A stretch of 64,000 bases of DNA from Bacillota bacterium (GTDB lineage Bacteria > Bacillota > Ch66 > Ch109): NCBI GenBank assembly GCA_013178275.1, contig JABLWZ010000013.1:60694-124693 (forward strand). The letters are read 5' to 3'. The translations under genes were made by a program, and so were the position numbers. The notes under the pieces were generated by a model. It saw only the letters and a list, made by a program, of their open reading frames with translations. It was not told the origin of the DNA and ran no database searches. Below, one piece after another: positions 17,786 through 26,214 of this stretch (position 1 is the first letter of the stretch; each line of letters begins with the position of its first letter).

Positions 17786-19296
17786 AATCCGGTTTCCCGT
17801 ACCTTTCGGTGATACTCCTGGCCCCGGTACTGGCGGCCATCGCCATCGTCTTCATCCCTCGGGAGGAGAAGTGGGTGATCAAGACGGTCTCCGCCATCGC
17901 CATGCTCTGCGTGCTGGCCCTGAGCATATTTGTCTATCTCAGCTACGACTACCATGCCGGGGGGATGCAGTTCCGGGAGATGGTCCCCTGGATAACCGAC
18001 CTGGGGGTCAGCTACTCCCTGGGGGTGGACGGGATATCCCTGCCGCTGATGCTGCTGACCGGCCTGATCGGCTTCACCGCGGTGTACGCCTCCTGGAAGG
18101 TGGAGCACCGGGTCAAGGAGTTCTTCATCCTGCTGCTGATACTGGTCAGCGGGGTGATGGGGACCTTCGTCACCAACGACCTGTTCATCTTCTTCCTGTT
18201 CTACGAGGTGGTGGTCATACCGATCTACATCATGGTGATCATCTGGGGCAGCACCAAGCGGGTCAGCAAGGACTACGCGGGCATGAAGCTGACGATATAC
18301 CTGTTGATGGGCAGCGCCTTCCTCCTGGTCGGGATCATCGCCATCTGCGTCAAGGCCTTCTACCTGACCGGGACGCGCAGCCTGGACATGGCTTTCCTCG
18401 CGCAGGTGCAGTACCCGGCGGGGTTTCAGGTGACAGGGTTCCTGCTCCTGGGGCTGGGGTTCACCACCCTGATCTCGATGTGGCCGTTCCACTCCTGGTC
18501 GCCTGACGGTTACGCGGGAGCGCCCACGGCGGTCAGCATGATCCACGCGGGGGTGCTGAAGAAGATCGGCGGCTACGGTCTGATCCGCATCGGCCTCTTC
18601 ATCCTGCCCGCGGGCGCCAAGTTCTGGGCCCCGGTAATCGCCCTGCTGGCGGTGGGCAACGTGGTTTACGCCGCCCTGATCTGCATGGCGCAGAAGGATT
18701 TAAAATACGTCATCGGTTACTCCAGCGTCAGCCACATGGGATACGTCCTGATCGGCCTGGCCGCCCTGAACGTGGTCGGCGTCAACGGGGCGGTGGCCCA
18801 GATGTTCGCGCACGGGGTCATGGCCGCCCTGTTCTTCGCCATGGTGGGGAACCTCTACGAGAAGAGCCACACCCGCGAGATACCGAACCTGGGCGGTCTG
18901 GCCCACCAGATGCCCCGGCTGGCAATCGGCTTCATGCTGGCCGGCCTGGCCTCTCTGGGCCTGCCGGGGCTGGCCAGCTTCCCGGCCGAGTTCACCATCT
19001 TCGTGGGGGCCTTCAAGGCATACCAGATATACACGGTGCTGGCCATCTCGGGGGTAGTCTTCACCGCGGTGTATATCCTGCGCATGCTGGGCAACATCCT
19101 CTTCGGCCCCCGGCTCGAGCGATGGGATAAACTCCCGGACCTGAAAGGGGTGGAGCTGGTCCCCCTGCTGGTGCTGGGCTCGGTTTTGATCCTGGTGGGG
19201 TTCTTCCCGTCGCTGCTGATGGACGTGATTAACAGCGGGGTCTCGAGCCTGATGGCCCAGTCCGGGCTCTCGCTGATGGTAGGAGGAGGGTACTGA
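17770..19296 (+). CDS. nuoM: Complex I subunit M (NuoM)
   Basis: A 508-residue antiporter-like subunit with about 14 hydrophobic segments. The family features YEVVVIPIYIMVIIWG, with its conserved Glu, and SMWPFHSWSPDGYAGAPTAVS are both present. ATG 17770 follows GGAGGAGGTGGG inside the end of nuoL. The stop overlaps the nuoN ATG. Confidence 0.94.
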   Translation: MALALESGFPYLSVILLAPVLAAIAIVFIPREEKWVIKTVSAIAMLCVLALSIFVYLSYDYHAGGMQFREMVPWITDLGVSYSLGVDGISLPLMLLTGLIGFTAVYASWKVEHRVKEFFILLLILVSGVMGTFVTNDLFIFFLFYEVVVIPIYIMVIIWGSTKRVSKDYAGMKLTIYLLMGSAFLLVGIIAICVKAFYLTGTRSLDMAFLAQVQYPAGFQVTGFLLLGLGFTTLISMWPFHSWSPDGYAGAPTAVSMIHAGVLKKIGGYGLIRIGLFILPAGAKFWAPVIALLAVGNVVYAALICMAQKDLKYVIGYSSVSHMGYVLIGLAALNVVGVNGAVAQMFAHGVMAALFFAMVGNLYEKSHTREIPNLGGLAHQMPRLAIGFMLAGLASLGLPGLASFPAEFTIFVGAFKAYQIYTVLAISGVVFTAVYILRMLGNILFGPRLERWDKLPDLKGVELVPLLVLGSVLILVGFFPSLLMDVINSGVSSLMAQSGLSLMVGGGY

Positions 19297-20711
19297 TGAA
19301 TCTCAGCCTGATCGTTCCCGAAATCGCAATCGCCGTCCTGGCCTTCCTGGTCCTGTTGCTGGGCACCGTTGCGCCATCGCGAGAGAGGAGGAGCCTCGGG
19401 GTGTTCGCGGTCGTCGGCCTGATGCTGGTCATCGCCCTGGCCGGCCTGCAGTTCTTCAAGATGCAGCCGTTTCTGGGTGGGGTATACCTGGTGGACGGTT
19501 ACTCGGCGTTCTTCAAGGTCGTCTTCCTGCTGTCCGCCCTCCTGGTGTGCCTGACGGTCAGCAGCTACGACCGCCCGCTGGCGGGACAGCGGGGGGAGTT
19601 TTACGTCCTGATGCTTTTCGCCACCCTGGGGATGATGATCATGGTCTCCGCGGGTGAGATGATAACCCTGTACGTCGGGCTGGAGCTGACCACCATCTCG
19701 TTCTACGTCCTCACCGCCAACCTGGCGGGGGAGGACGCCCGCTCATCGGAGGCGGGACTGAAGTACCTGGTGCTGGGCGCGATATCCTCGGCAATCCTGC
19801 TCTACGGGCTGAGCCTCCTCTACGGCGCCACCGGCACCACCATGATCAAGGAGATAACCGGGGTGGAGAACACCTCGCCGGTTTTCTGGCTGGGGGTGCT
19901 GTTCGTGCTGGCCGGCCTCAGCTTCAAGGTCGCGGCGGTCCCCTTCCACATGTGGGCGCCGGACATCTACGAAGGGGCCCCCACCCCGGTGACCGCTTTC
20001 CTGGCGGTGGCGTCAAAGGCGGCCGGGTTCGCGGTCCTGGTGAGGCTGCTGCTGAACAACACCGGGGTCCTGTTCAGCCACCTGGTGCTGATTATCGCCG
20101 CCCTGGCGGCAATTACCATGGTCTTCGGCAACCTGGTGGCCATTCCCCAGACCAACATCAAGCGCATGCTGGCGTACTCCAGCATCGCCCAGGCGGGCTA
20201 CCTGCTGGTCGGGCTGGTGGCGGCCAACCAGATGGGGATCAAGGGGATCCTGTTCTACTCCGCCGCCTACCTGTTCGCCAACGTGGGGGCGTTCGCGGTG
20301 GCGATCGCGTTCAGCCATTACACCGAGAGCGACGAGATCGCGGACTACTCCGGCCTCTCGCGGCGCTCGCCGTTCCTGGCCGCCACCATGCTGATCTGCC
20401 TGCTCTCCCTGGCCGGGCTGCCGCCCCTGGCGGGTTTCGCGGGCAAGTTCTACCTGTTCATGGCGGTCATCGACCAGGGGTACCTCTGGCTGGCCATCGT
20501 CGGCATGGTGATGAGCATGATCTCGGTCTACTACTACCTGTCGGTGGCCCGGGTGATGTTCATCGGCGAGGTCAGGGACTATCAGCCGGTAAAGATCAAC
20601 GGTCCCACCCGGGCGGCGCTGTTTATCTGCCTGATCGGCACCCTGCTCATCGGGTGCTATCCCGAGACCCTCTCCCGGATAGCCAACCTGGCCTCGGTGA
20701 TGATATTCTAG
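19296..20711 (+). CDS. nuoN: Complex I subunit N (NuoN)
   Basis: A 471-residue antiporter-like subunit with about 14 hydrophobic segments. The VGLELTTISFYVL stretch, with its conserved Glu, and KVAAVPFHMWAPDIYEGAPT identify NuoN. ATG 19296 overlaps the nuoM stop and is preceded by AGGAGGG. It is the last gene of the nuo operon. Confidence 0.94.
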   Translation: MNLSLIVPEIAIAVLAFLVLLLGTVAPSRERRSLGVFAVVGLMLVIALAGLQFFKMQPFLGGVYLVDGYSAFFKVVFLLSALLVCLTVSSYDRPLAGQRGEFYVLMLFATLGMMIMVSAGEMITLYVGLELTTISFYVLTANLAGEDARSSEAGLKYLVLGAISSAILLYGLSLLYGATGTTMIKEITGVENTSPVFWLGVLFVLAGLSFKVAAVPFHMWAPDIYEGAPTPVTAFLAVASKAAGFAVLVRLLLNNTGVLFSHLVLIIAALAAITMVFGNLVAIPQTNIKRMLAYSSIAQAGYLLVGLVAANQMGIKGILFYSAAYLFANVGAFAVAIAFSHYTESDEIADYSGLSRRSPFLAATMLICLLSLAGLPPLAGFAGKFYLFMAVIDQGYLWLAIVGMVMSMISVYYYLSVARVMFIGEVRDYQPVKINGPTRAALFICLIGTLLIGCYPETLSRIANLASVMIF

Positions 20712-20722
20712 GCCAAAAAAAG

Positions 20723-20747
20723 AGCCCTTTTTCAGGGCTGAAATTTA
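20723..20747 (+). terminator. Terminator after the nuo operon
   Basis: AGCCCT-TTTTC-AGGGCT stem-loop (20723-20739) with an A-rich 5' flank and a weak T tail. Confidence 0.6.
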
Positions 20748-20798
20748 TAAAAGCAAGATTCGCGCCTAACCGGCAAGACCAAAGATGGACGGAAAATA

Positions 20799-20828
20799 TT
20801 GTATATAACTATTGAAACAAGATATAAT
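20799..20828 (+). promoter_or_regulatory. SigA-type promoter for the Fsr-like transporter
   Basis: TTGTAT (20799-20804), an 18-nt spacer and a perfect TATAAT (20823-20828), about 38 nt before the ATG. Confidence 0.55.
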
Positions 20829-20865
20829 TATTTAATTTTAAAATATTAAGGCGGAAAAAGCAGGA

Positions 20866-22077
20866 ATGGTCCGGGACCAGATAAACAAAAAGATGCTCGC
20901 CCTTTTGAGCACAGGCCACATGATCACCGATATCAGCCAGGGGGCGCTGCCAATTATCCTCACCGCGGCCAAGCCCCTGTTTGGGCTCAGCGACATGCAG
21001 GTAGGCCTGACGGTGCTGGTCTTCAACCTCAGTTCGTCTGTGATTCAACCGCTGTTCGGGGCCCTGAGCGACCGCTTCCTGCTGGCCTGGCTGGTGCCGT
21101 TGGGCTGCCTGCTGGCCGGTTTTGGGATGGCCCTGACGGGTTACAGCCCGAACTACGGCTTACTGCTGCTGGCGACCCTGATAAGCGGATTGGGCGTGGC
21201 CGCCTACCACCCCGAAGGTTCCAAGTTCGCCCGCTACTTCAGCGGAGCCCGCAAGGCCACCGGGATGTCATTCTTCTCGGTCGGGGGCAATGTCGGATTC
21301 GCTGTCGGCCCCCTTTTGGCCAGCCTGCTGCTGGCTCTCGCCGGTCAACCCGGCACCGCGGGGTTAGCCCTGGTCAGCGGAACCATGGCACTGGTGCTCT
21401 GGTCTAGCCTGTCCAGGTTGAAGTCGGCCGGTGTCCAGGTCAGAGACAGCGGTTCCCAGGCAAAGACAGACAATCCAGCCGAAAAACCCAGAATAGCGCT
21501 GCGGGTGATAGTAGCCCTGACCCTGCTTCTCACCGTGGTAGTTATCCGTTCCTGGATCAACCTCGGCATCGCTACTTTTCTGCCCCAGTATTACGTGTAT
21601 TACCTGCGGGAGAGCAGTGTCCTGGCGGCAGTACTGACCTCGGTCTATCTGTTTGGAGGGGCGATCGGCACGCTGGTGGGAGGGCGGTTGGCGGACCGCT
21701 GGGGCTTAAAAACAGTGATAATCATCTCCATGGCGCTGCTGCCTCCCCTGATATACCTTCTCACGATAGCCACCGGTATCTGGAGCTTCCTCGTGATGGT
21801 CTGCACCGGGTTCGCTGTTATCTCGACCTTCGCCGTCACTGTGGTGTTTGGGCAGGAGCTGCTTCCGAACAATGTGGGCCTAGCTTCGGGCCTGACCCTG
21901 GGTCTGGGGATCGGACTGGGGGGAGTGGGCACTACCGTGCTGGGCTGGGTGGCTGACCTGTACGGCCTGCCGGCCATGTTTCATGCCATGGCGGTCTTTC
22001 CGATAGCAGGGCTGCTGCTGACGCTGTTCCTGCCCGGCCGACGGGAGATGCGGAACCGGGAGGCCGAATCAAGATAA
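20866..22077 (+). CDS. MFS transporter, fosmidomycin-resistance (Fsr) type
   Basis: A 403-residue, 12-helix major facilitator. The GHMITDISQGALPIIL start, the GVAAYHPEGSK segment and the GGRLADRWGLK motif between helices 8 and 9 match Fsr-like exporters. Such proteins expel fosmidomycin and related compounds, but the real substrate here is unknown. ATG 20866 has a GCAGGA site; an upstream AAGGCGG could also contribute. The gene has its own promoter and stands alone. Confidence 0.85.
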   Translation: MVRDQINKKMLALLSTGHMITDISQGALPIILTAAKPLFGLSDMQVGLTVLVFNLSSSVIQPLFGALSDRFLLAWLVPLGCLLAGFGMALTGYSPNYGLLLLATLISGLGVAAYHPEGSKFARYFSGARKATGMSFFSVGGNVGFAVGPLLASLLLALAGQPGTAGLALVSGTMALVLWSSLSRLKSAGVQVRDSGSQAKTDNPAEKPRIALRVIVALTLLLTVVVIRSWINLGIATFLPQYYVYYLRESSVLAAVLTSVYLFGGAIGTLVGGRLADRWGLKTVIIISMALLPPLIYLLTIATGIWSFLVMVCTGFAVISTFAVTVVFGQELLPNNVGLASGLTLGLGIGLGGVGTTVLGWVADLYGLPAMFHAMAVFPIAGLLLTLFLPGRREMRNREAESR

Positions 22078-22249
22078 ACGGTCGATATTTCTATGGGTTC
22101 TGCCAACTTGGCCTGCTGAGAATAAAAAGACATAATACAGGTCTATGTACTGAAAGCCAGGCAATAAACCTCATCCCAGTAGAATGACAGCGTTGAAACA
22201 GCTGTTCAGGGTATCAAAACCGTTATTATAAACGACAAAAATATGCTGA

Positions 22250-22405
22250 TTATAATGGAAATAAATAAATAAAATCCCGAAAATAATTCTTGAATCTCCC
22301 ATATATGATAAATATAGAAACGAGGACTAGCGATAATAATACTGTCGTAATTAACGAGAAAACATCAATTGAATAATTGTGAGTATAGGCATAAGAGCTT
22401 TCCAT
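22250..22405 (-). CDS. Small single-span membrane protein, 51 residues
   Basis: ATG 22405 on the minus strand is preceded by AAAGGAGAGGG with workable spacing. The product has a polar Tyr-rich start, one strongly hydrophobic helix (about 16-36) and an aromatic, basic tail. No family recognised. It lies at the left edge of the AT-rich island, with about 170 bp of featureless AT-rich DNA before the Fsr gene end. A longer in-frame start exists but lacks a good site. Confidence 0.45.
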   Translation of the reverse strand: MESSYAYTHNYSIDVFSLITTVLLSLVLVSIFIIYGRFKNYFRDFIYLFPL

Positions 22406-22438
22406 ACATAACCCTCTCCTTTGCTTTAATATAATAAA

Positions 22439-22473
22439 CATGCCCCTATATGTAAATAGAGGCATGGTTTTTT
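22439..22473 (+). terminator. Terminator-like hairpin upstream of the small membrane protein
   Basis: CATGCCCCTAT with ATAGAGGCATG (one mismatch, loop of 6) followed by GTTTTTT on the plus strand. No plus-strand gene lies close upstream, so it could instead be an inverted-repeat operator for the minus-strand gene. Confidence 0.5.
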
Positions 22474-22618
22474 ATTTATACTAAGTTACCATGTTAACCA
22501 ACCAGTAGTTTTTGAAGGATCAATCAGGTGTATCGAACGGGGCCGGAAGGCCCGCTGGAATAAGCTTGAATCTTGATTAGGTGAAAAGAAAAAATCCGCC
22601 GGGAGCGATCAAAATGAT

Positions 22619-22668
22619 CGAGATAGATACCGATTTGATTCCGGCCGGAAAGAAGGTAAATGAATTCC
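22619..22668 (+). repeat. 50-bp exact direct repeat, copy 1
   Basis: Identical to 26524-26573, 3905 bp away. Each copy lies just after an ATG with a plausible ribosome-binding site and would encode the same EIDTDLIPAGKKVNEF start. Here the frame ends after about 34 codons. The two copies bracket the AT-rich island, which suggests a duplication or an insertion footprint. The neighbouring GGGCC-GGAA-GGCCC hairpin is at 22540-22553. Confidence 0.8.
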
Positions 22669-22751
22669 CCCGACTTGACCGAATTAGTGCATACCGTCGG
22701 CAGACTACAACTTCTTGAGAAGCGCCGAAGCGTGTTTCGGAATCCCCGGTT

Positions 22752-23136
22752 TTAATTCAAACGTATCGCTCCAACGGATATGACCCCGTCAAGCTTGGAT
22801 GCGGGCTCGATGATCCGCGCCAGGACAAGCTGCTTGAAAACTTGGTCGTCGGCCGCCTCAAACCCGAGCGCGCCATATACACCGTCCAATGCGTCCCATA
22901 GCGTTCCCGAATACGATTTCCGGAGCCGCGCCTCAAGGTCGCCTTGCGTCGGAAGGGCGGGTCAATTGCCTTTCATGCATTTTTCCCTGGGCCAGGGCAC
23001 AGAGAAGTTTGAGTTCGGCGTCGTTGTGTGCCGTCCCGATGTGCGTGATGCTGATACGCTCTCGTCCGCGTTTATATTCGATCTGAACCGAAATTGCACC
23101 ACTTCGGCTTTTTACTTTTCTGATGTAGGCCGGCAT
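22752..23136 (-). pseudogene. Truncated, frameshifted IS1634/IS4-type transposase remnant
   Basis: On the minus strand ATG 23136 begins a typical transposase N-terminus (AYIRKVKSRSG..., then ITHIGTAHN). It runs about 60 residues to near 22945. After a frame change the coding resumes with DLEARLRKSY, then YGALGFEAADDQVFKQLVLARIIEP, split here by family as the usual region before the DDE domain. It stops at 22752. The DDE catalytic core is entirely missing. Family assignment rests on motif memory. The remnant lies inside the island near one 50-bp repeat. Confidence 0.65.
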
Positions 23137-23504
23137 ACATAGATTGTATATCGAAAGGCCTTTGGTAACCACCCGTTAGTGCATACATTTACGCTCTGGC
23201 GCAAAAGCAAAATGGCTATTTATCAACGTTTATTTGGTATGGTGAATTCTATTTACTCAAAAAGCGGTCAAGTCAGGTGATTATTGCTAAAACATATCGT
23301 GAGTACCCTCCACATTCTCTTTTTTCAAGACGCCTGATTAGTCAGACGCCTCAGATTGTAGACAAACCCGCTTTTAGGACGAAAAGCCTGGAAGAGGGTA
23401 TCTTATTCCGAGGAGTTGACCGAGCCATAGATGGAAATACAGCTATGTAAAACAATTAGATAATTGCATTATTTAAGGAATACCTGAAAATGTTGGTATT
23501 AAGC
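23137..23504. other. Intergenic AT-rich stretch upstream of the tetR promoter
   Basis: No gene is visible. The segment holds a near-perfect inverted repeat around 23328-23352 (GACGCCTGATTAGTCAGACGCCT region) and otherwise unremarkable DNA between the transposase remnant and tetR. Confidence 0.4.
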
Positions 23505-23559
23505 TTGACAAAAAAAATAATTGTGCTAATATATGAATGAATAAAAAATTATTCATTCA
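23505..23559 (+). promoter_or_regulatory. tetR promoter with overlapping palindromic operator
   Basis: TTGACA (23505-23510), a 16-nt spacer and TAATAT (23527-23532) form a strong promoter. Directly downstream is a perfect palindrome, TGAATGAATAA-AAAA-TTATTCATTCA (23534-23559), where a bound repressor would block initiation. It shares TGAATGAAT half-sites with the palindrome at 24186-24225, so autorepression by the TetR protein is likely. Confidence 0.75.
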
Positions 23560-23576
23560 GGAGCTGGAGGCTAATT

Positions 23577-24155
23577 ATGATAGATAAAAAAGCGGATATC
23601 TTTAATTGCGGGAGGGAATTATTCTACTCCAAAGGATTCAAAGACACGGGTATTTCAGATATAACAAAGATGGCCGGGATAGGGGTAGGTACTTTTTATA
23701 ACTACTACTCCTCGAAAGAGAAGCTTTTCTTTGAGATTTATATGCAAGAAAATGAGAAAACTAAAAAGCTTATCGTGGAATCTCTTGACCTGAATGATGA
23801 TCCCATAACGCTGGTGCAAAAATTTGTGACACAAATGATCAGTGCTATGAACTCAAATCAGATACTGAAGGAATGGTATAACCGGGATGTCTTTAATAAA
23901 CTGGAACAATACTACCGTGAAGAAGACAGAAATAATTGTGGTTTTTTGCATGATTTTTTTACAGAATTATTTAAAAAGTGGAAAACCGAAGGGAAAATAA
24001 GGGACGATATAGATGATCAGATGATACTCGCCTTTTTTGACTCTTTAACATATATCGACACTCATAAGGAAGAAATCGGGATTCACCATTTTCCACAGAT
24101 TTTATTATTCTTAGTGGAGTTTATAATAAAAGGCTTGACTGATTGTCGAAAATAG
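23577..24155 (+). CDS. TetR/AcrR family transcriptional regulator
   Basis: A 192-residue regulator with an N-terminal helix-turn-helix (about 10-50: GFKDTGISDITKMAGIGVGTFYNYYSSKEKLF, typical TetR spacing) and a divergent ligand-binding C-terminal part. ATG 23577 has GGAGCTGGAGG upstream. It is AT-rich with codon use unlike the surrounding genome. The flanking palindromes and the downstream MFS pump indicate a repressor of a drug or toxin response. Confidence 0.9.
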   Translation: MIDKKADIFNCGRELFYSKGFKDTGISDITKMAGIGVGTFYNYYSSKEKLFFEIYMQENEKTKKLIVESLDLNDDPITLVQKFVTQMISAMNSNQILKEWYNRDVFNKLEQYYREEDRNNCGFLHDFFTELFKKWKTEGKIRDDIDDQMILAFFDSLTYIDTHKEEIGIHHFPQILLFLVEFIIKGLTDCRK

Positions 24156-24185
24156 AATGAATAGGTGCAGTCATTTGTTTTTTGT

Positions 24186-24225
24186 CAGTAGATGAATGAA
24201 TAATAAAAAATTCATTCATCTACTG
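24186..24225. promoter_or_regulatory. Second TetR-type palindromic operator
   Basis: A perfect 16-bp inverted repeat (24186-24201 with 24210-24225) around an 8-bp A/T spacer. The inner TGAATGAAT half-sites equal those at the tetR promoter. It lies after tetR and before the cytochrome b5-like and MFS genes, so it probably controls them. It could also act as a hairpin after tetR. The rest of 24226-24450 holds no gene. Confidence 0.7.
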
Positions 24226-24450
24226 GAAAGGATTATTCGATTGCAAATTAGTCTGTACCGACCTTTTTGAGATGGTTTTAGTTCAACTTAGGTTTAGGGG
24301 GGATTGATAAGATGCTACTGCCAGGACAAATTGCAGTCAATTAATTAAAAAACACGTTAGGAGACTACGAGTAATTAAATGCCAGTACGTCATTACACCA
24401 CAAATTTATTATGAAAAGAGCTAGTAATAAGAAATGGAGGAATAATCAAC

Positions 24451-24786
24451 ATGAAAAATATTGTTTTGGTAGCTTCGATATTAGTAGTAATAGGTGTGAT
24501 TTTATCAGTTTGCGGTGCAAACGTCTCAAGCCAACCTCCGGTTAACCCCAATGACTTAAAACCTTTCACAAGTTCAGAATTAGAGAAATATAACGGTCAG
24601 GGTGGAAATCCTGCATATGTTGCAGTAGATGGAATAATCTATGATGTTACTAAATGTAAATCATGGGAAAATGGTATTCACAAAGGATATCAGGCCGGAA
24701 ATGATTTAAGTAAAGAATTCGGGTTATCTCCGCATCGTACTTCAGTGTTAAAAAATTTATCTATAGTAGGAAAATTAGTTGATTAA
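24451..24786 (+). CDS. Membrane-anchored cytochrome b5-like heme/steroid-binding domain protein
   Basis: This 111-residue protein starts at ATG 24451 after a GGAGGA site. It has an N-terminal hydrophobic anchor (about 4-22) with a Cys21 that only loosely fits a lipobox, a short Pro-rich spacer and a cytochrome b5-like domain (about 38-111). The FTSSELEKYNG start and AYVAVDGIIYDVT are family hallmarks. His77 and His95 are candidate heme ligands. The domain probably faces outward. It lies between tetR and an MFS pump in the island; whether it binds heme or a steroid-like ligand is unknown. Confidence 0.75.
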   Translation: MKNIVLVASILVVIGVILSVCGANVSSQPPVNPNDLKPFTSSELEKYNGQGGNPAYVAVDGIIYDVTKCKSWENGIHKGYQAGNDLSKEFGLSPHRTSVLKNLSIVGKLVD

Positions 24787-24972
24787 AGCCTCTAATAAGA
24801 ATTAGCTTCAGGCTGGTTAAAAAAGACTTGGTTCAGGTGGGGTTTTGACCCCATCTGAACCTTATTCGCCCTTATTTCGAGCTTACAGCCGGTTAATCCC
24901 CAAGAGGTAGCAGTTGGACCGTGATCACGTTGAGGCAGAAGCTGTTACACCCAATGTTTAAATGGAGAAGAT

Positions 24973-26214
24973 ATGAAAATCAAAACAACCCAGTTATCAG
25001 TATTATTTCTTTCAATGTTCATATTTACACTTGGCTCTGGGATAGTGGTACCGGTACTGCCTTACTTCGTCAAAAATCTTGATGGAACCGTTATTGATGT
25101 GGGATTTTTGATTGCAGCTTTTTCCGCAATGGAATTAATATTCGCCCCAATATGGGGTAAATTATCCGACCAAATAGGGAGAAAGCCTGTCCTGATAATA
25201 GGATTAGCTGGATTTGGATTTTCATTTGTACTGAGCGGTTTATCCTCACAACTCTGGATGCTATATTTATCACAGATCCTGGCAGGTATTATTGTAGCGG
25301 GCGTATATCCTGCAGCTACGGCATATGTGGCTGATTCTACACTGCTTGAAGAAAGAGGAAGCCTGATGGGAATGTTAGGGGCGGCTTCGGGGCTTGGGAT
25401 CATCGTTGGCCCTGGAATGGCAAGTATATTTGCAGTTTGGGGAGTCAATATTCCCTTTTTTGCTGCCGCAGCAGTTTCATTCCTAACCGGGATAATAGGA
25501 TTTTTGTGGTTAGAGGAATCAAAAATAGCTGAAACTCAAAATAAAGATAATATTTCTTTAAAAACAACATTAAATTCTTTTTTTATGTCAGATATTGGTT
25601 TGTTATTCCTGCTAATGGCTTTTGTCATGCTGGCTCTCGCATCTCTGGAAGGGACATTTGGATACTTCGTCATGGATAGGTTCAGTTTGGGTGAAACACC
25701 TTCATCCATACCATTACTCGATAGCAGCTTAATGCTTACCGGTCCCAATATGATGGGAATTGTTTTTACCTCTTTTGGAATCTTGAGCGTGATTACCCAG
25801 GCATTGCTGGTCGGAAAAACCATAAAAATACTCGGAGAAGAAAAAACAATTATAAGAGGGTTATTATTACTTACGGTTGGCTTATCACTCATAATATTTT
25901 CAGCAGATCTGATATCCCTTATAATTTCAACCTCGATCATTGCAGTGGCTGTAGGGCTTATCATACCTAGTATCAATACCGCCGTATCTAAAAGAACCAG
26001 TGAAGAAAAGCAAGGAGTCATAATGGGGTTGCTTGGGTCGTTTAACAGTGTTGGTAGGGTACTAGGACCCGTAATAGGGGGATATGCCTACGCAATTAGT
26101 ATGTTATCGCCCTATATCGGAGCAGCGTTGGTAGCATTATTAAGTGCTATAGCTCTTCAGTTATATAATTGGAGTATAAAATCCAATGAGGTTCAGTGTA
26201 ATGAGGAGAAATAA
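24973..26214 (+). CDS. MFS multidrug/tetracycline-type efflux transporter
   Basis: A 413-residue, 12-helix major facilitator with motif A GKLSDQIGRKPVL after helix 2 and an antiporter-type motif C region (GLGIIVGPGMASI) in helix 5. This resembles TetA and multidrug antiporters. A long loop after helix 7 carries unusual residues (about 230-260). ATG 24973 has a GGAGA site. Likely controlled by the island TetR regulator; the substrate is unknown. Confidence 0.85.
   Translation: MKIKTTQLSVLFLSMFIFTLGSGIVVPVLPYFVKNLDGTVIDVGFLIAAFSAMELIFAPIWGKLSDQIGRKPVLIIGLAGFGFSFVLSGLSSQLWMLYLSQILAGIIVAGVYPAATAYVADSTLLEERGSLMGMLGAASGLGIIVGPGMASIFAVWGVNIPFFAAAAVSFLTGIIGFLWLEESKIAETQNKDNISLKTTLNSFFMSDIGLLFLLMAFVMLALASLEGTFGYFVMDRFSLGETPSSIPLLDSSLMLTGPNMMGIVFTSFGILSVITQALLVGKTIKILGEEKTIIRGLLLLTVGLSLIIFSADLISLIISTSIIAVAVGLIIPSINTAVSKRTSEEKQGVIMGLLGSFNSVGRVLGPVIGGYAYAISMLSPYIGAALVALLSAIALQLYNWSIKSNEVQCNEEK

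Noticed and set aside
23355..23405. Stretch resembling part of a c-di-GMP (GEMM) riboswitch
   Set aside because: GACAAACC and GGACGAAAAGCC-like pieces are present, but the hairpins that define the aptamer cannot be formed.
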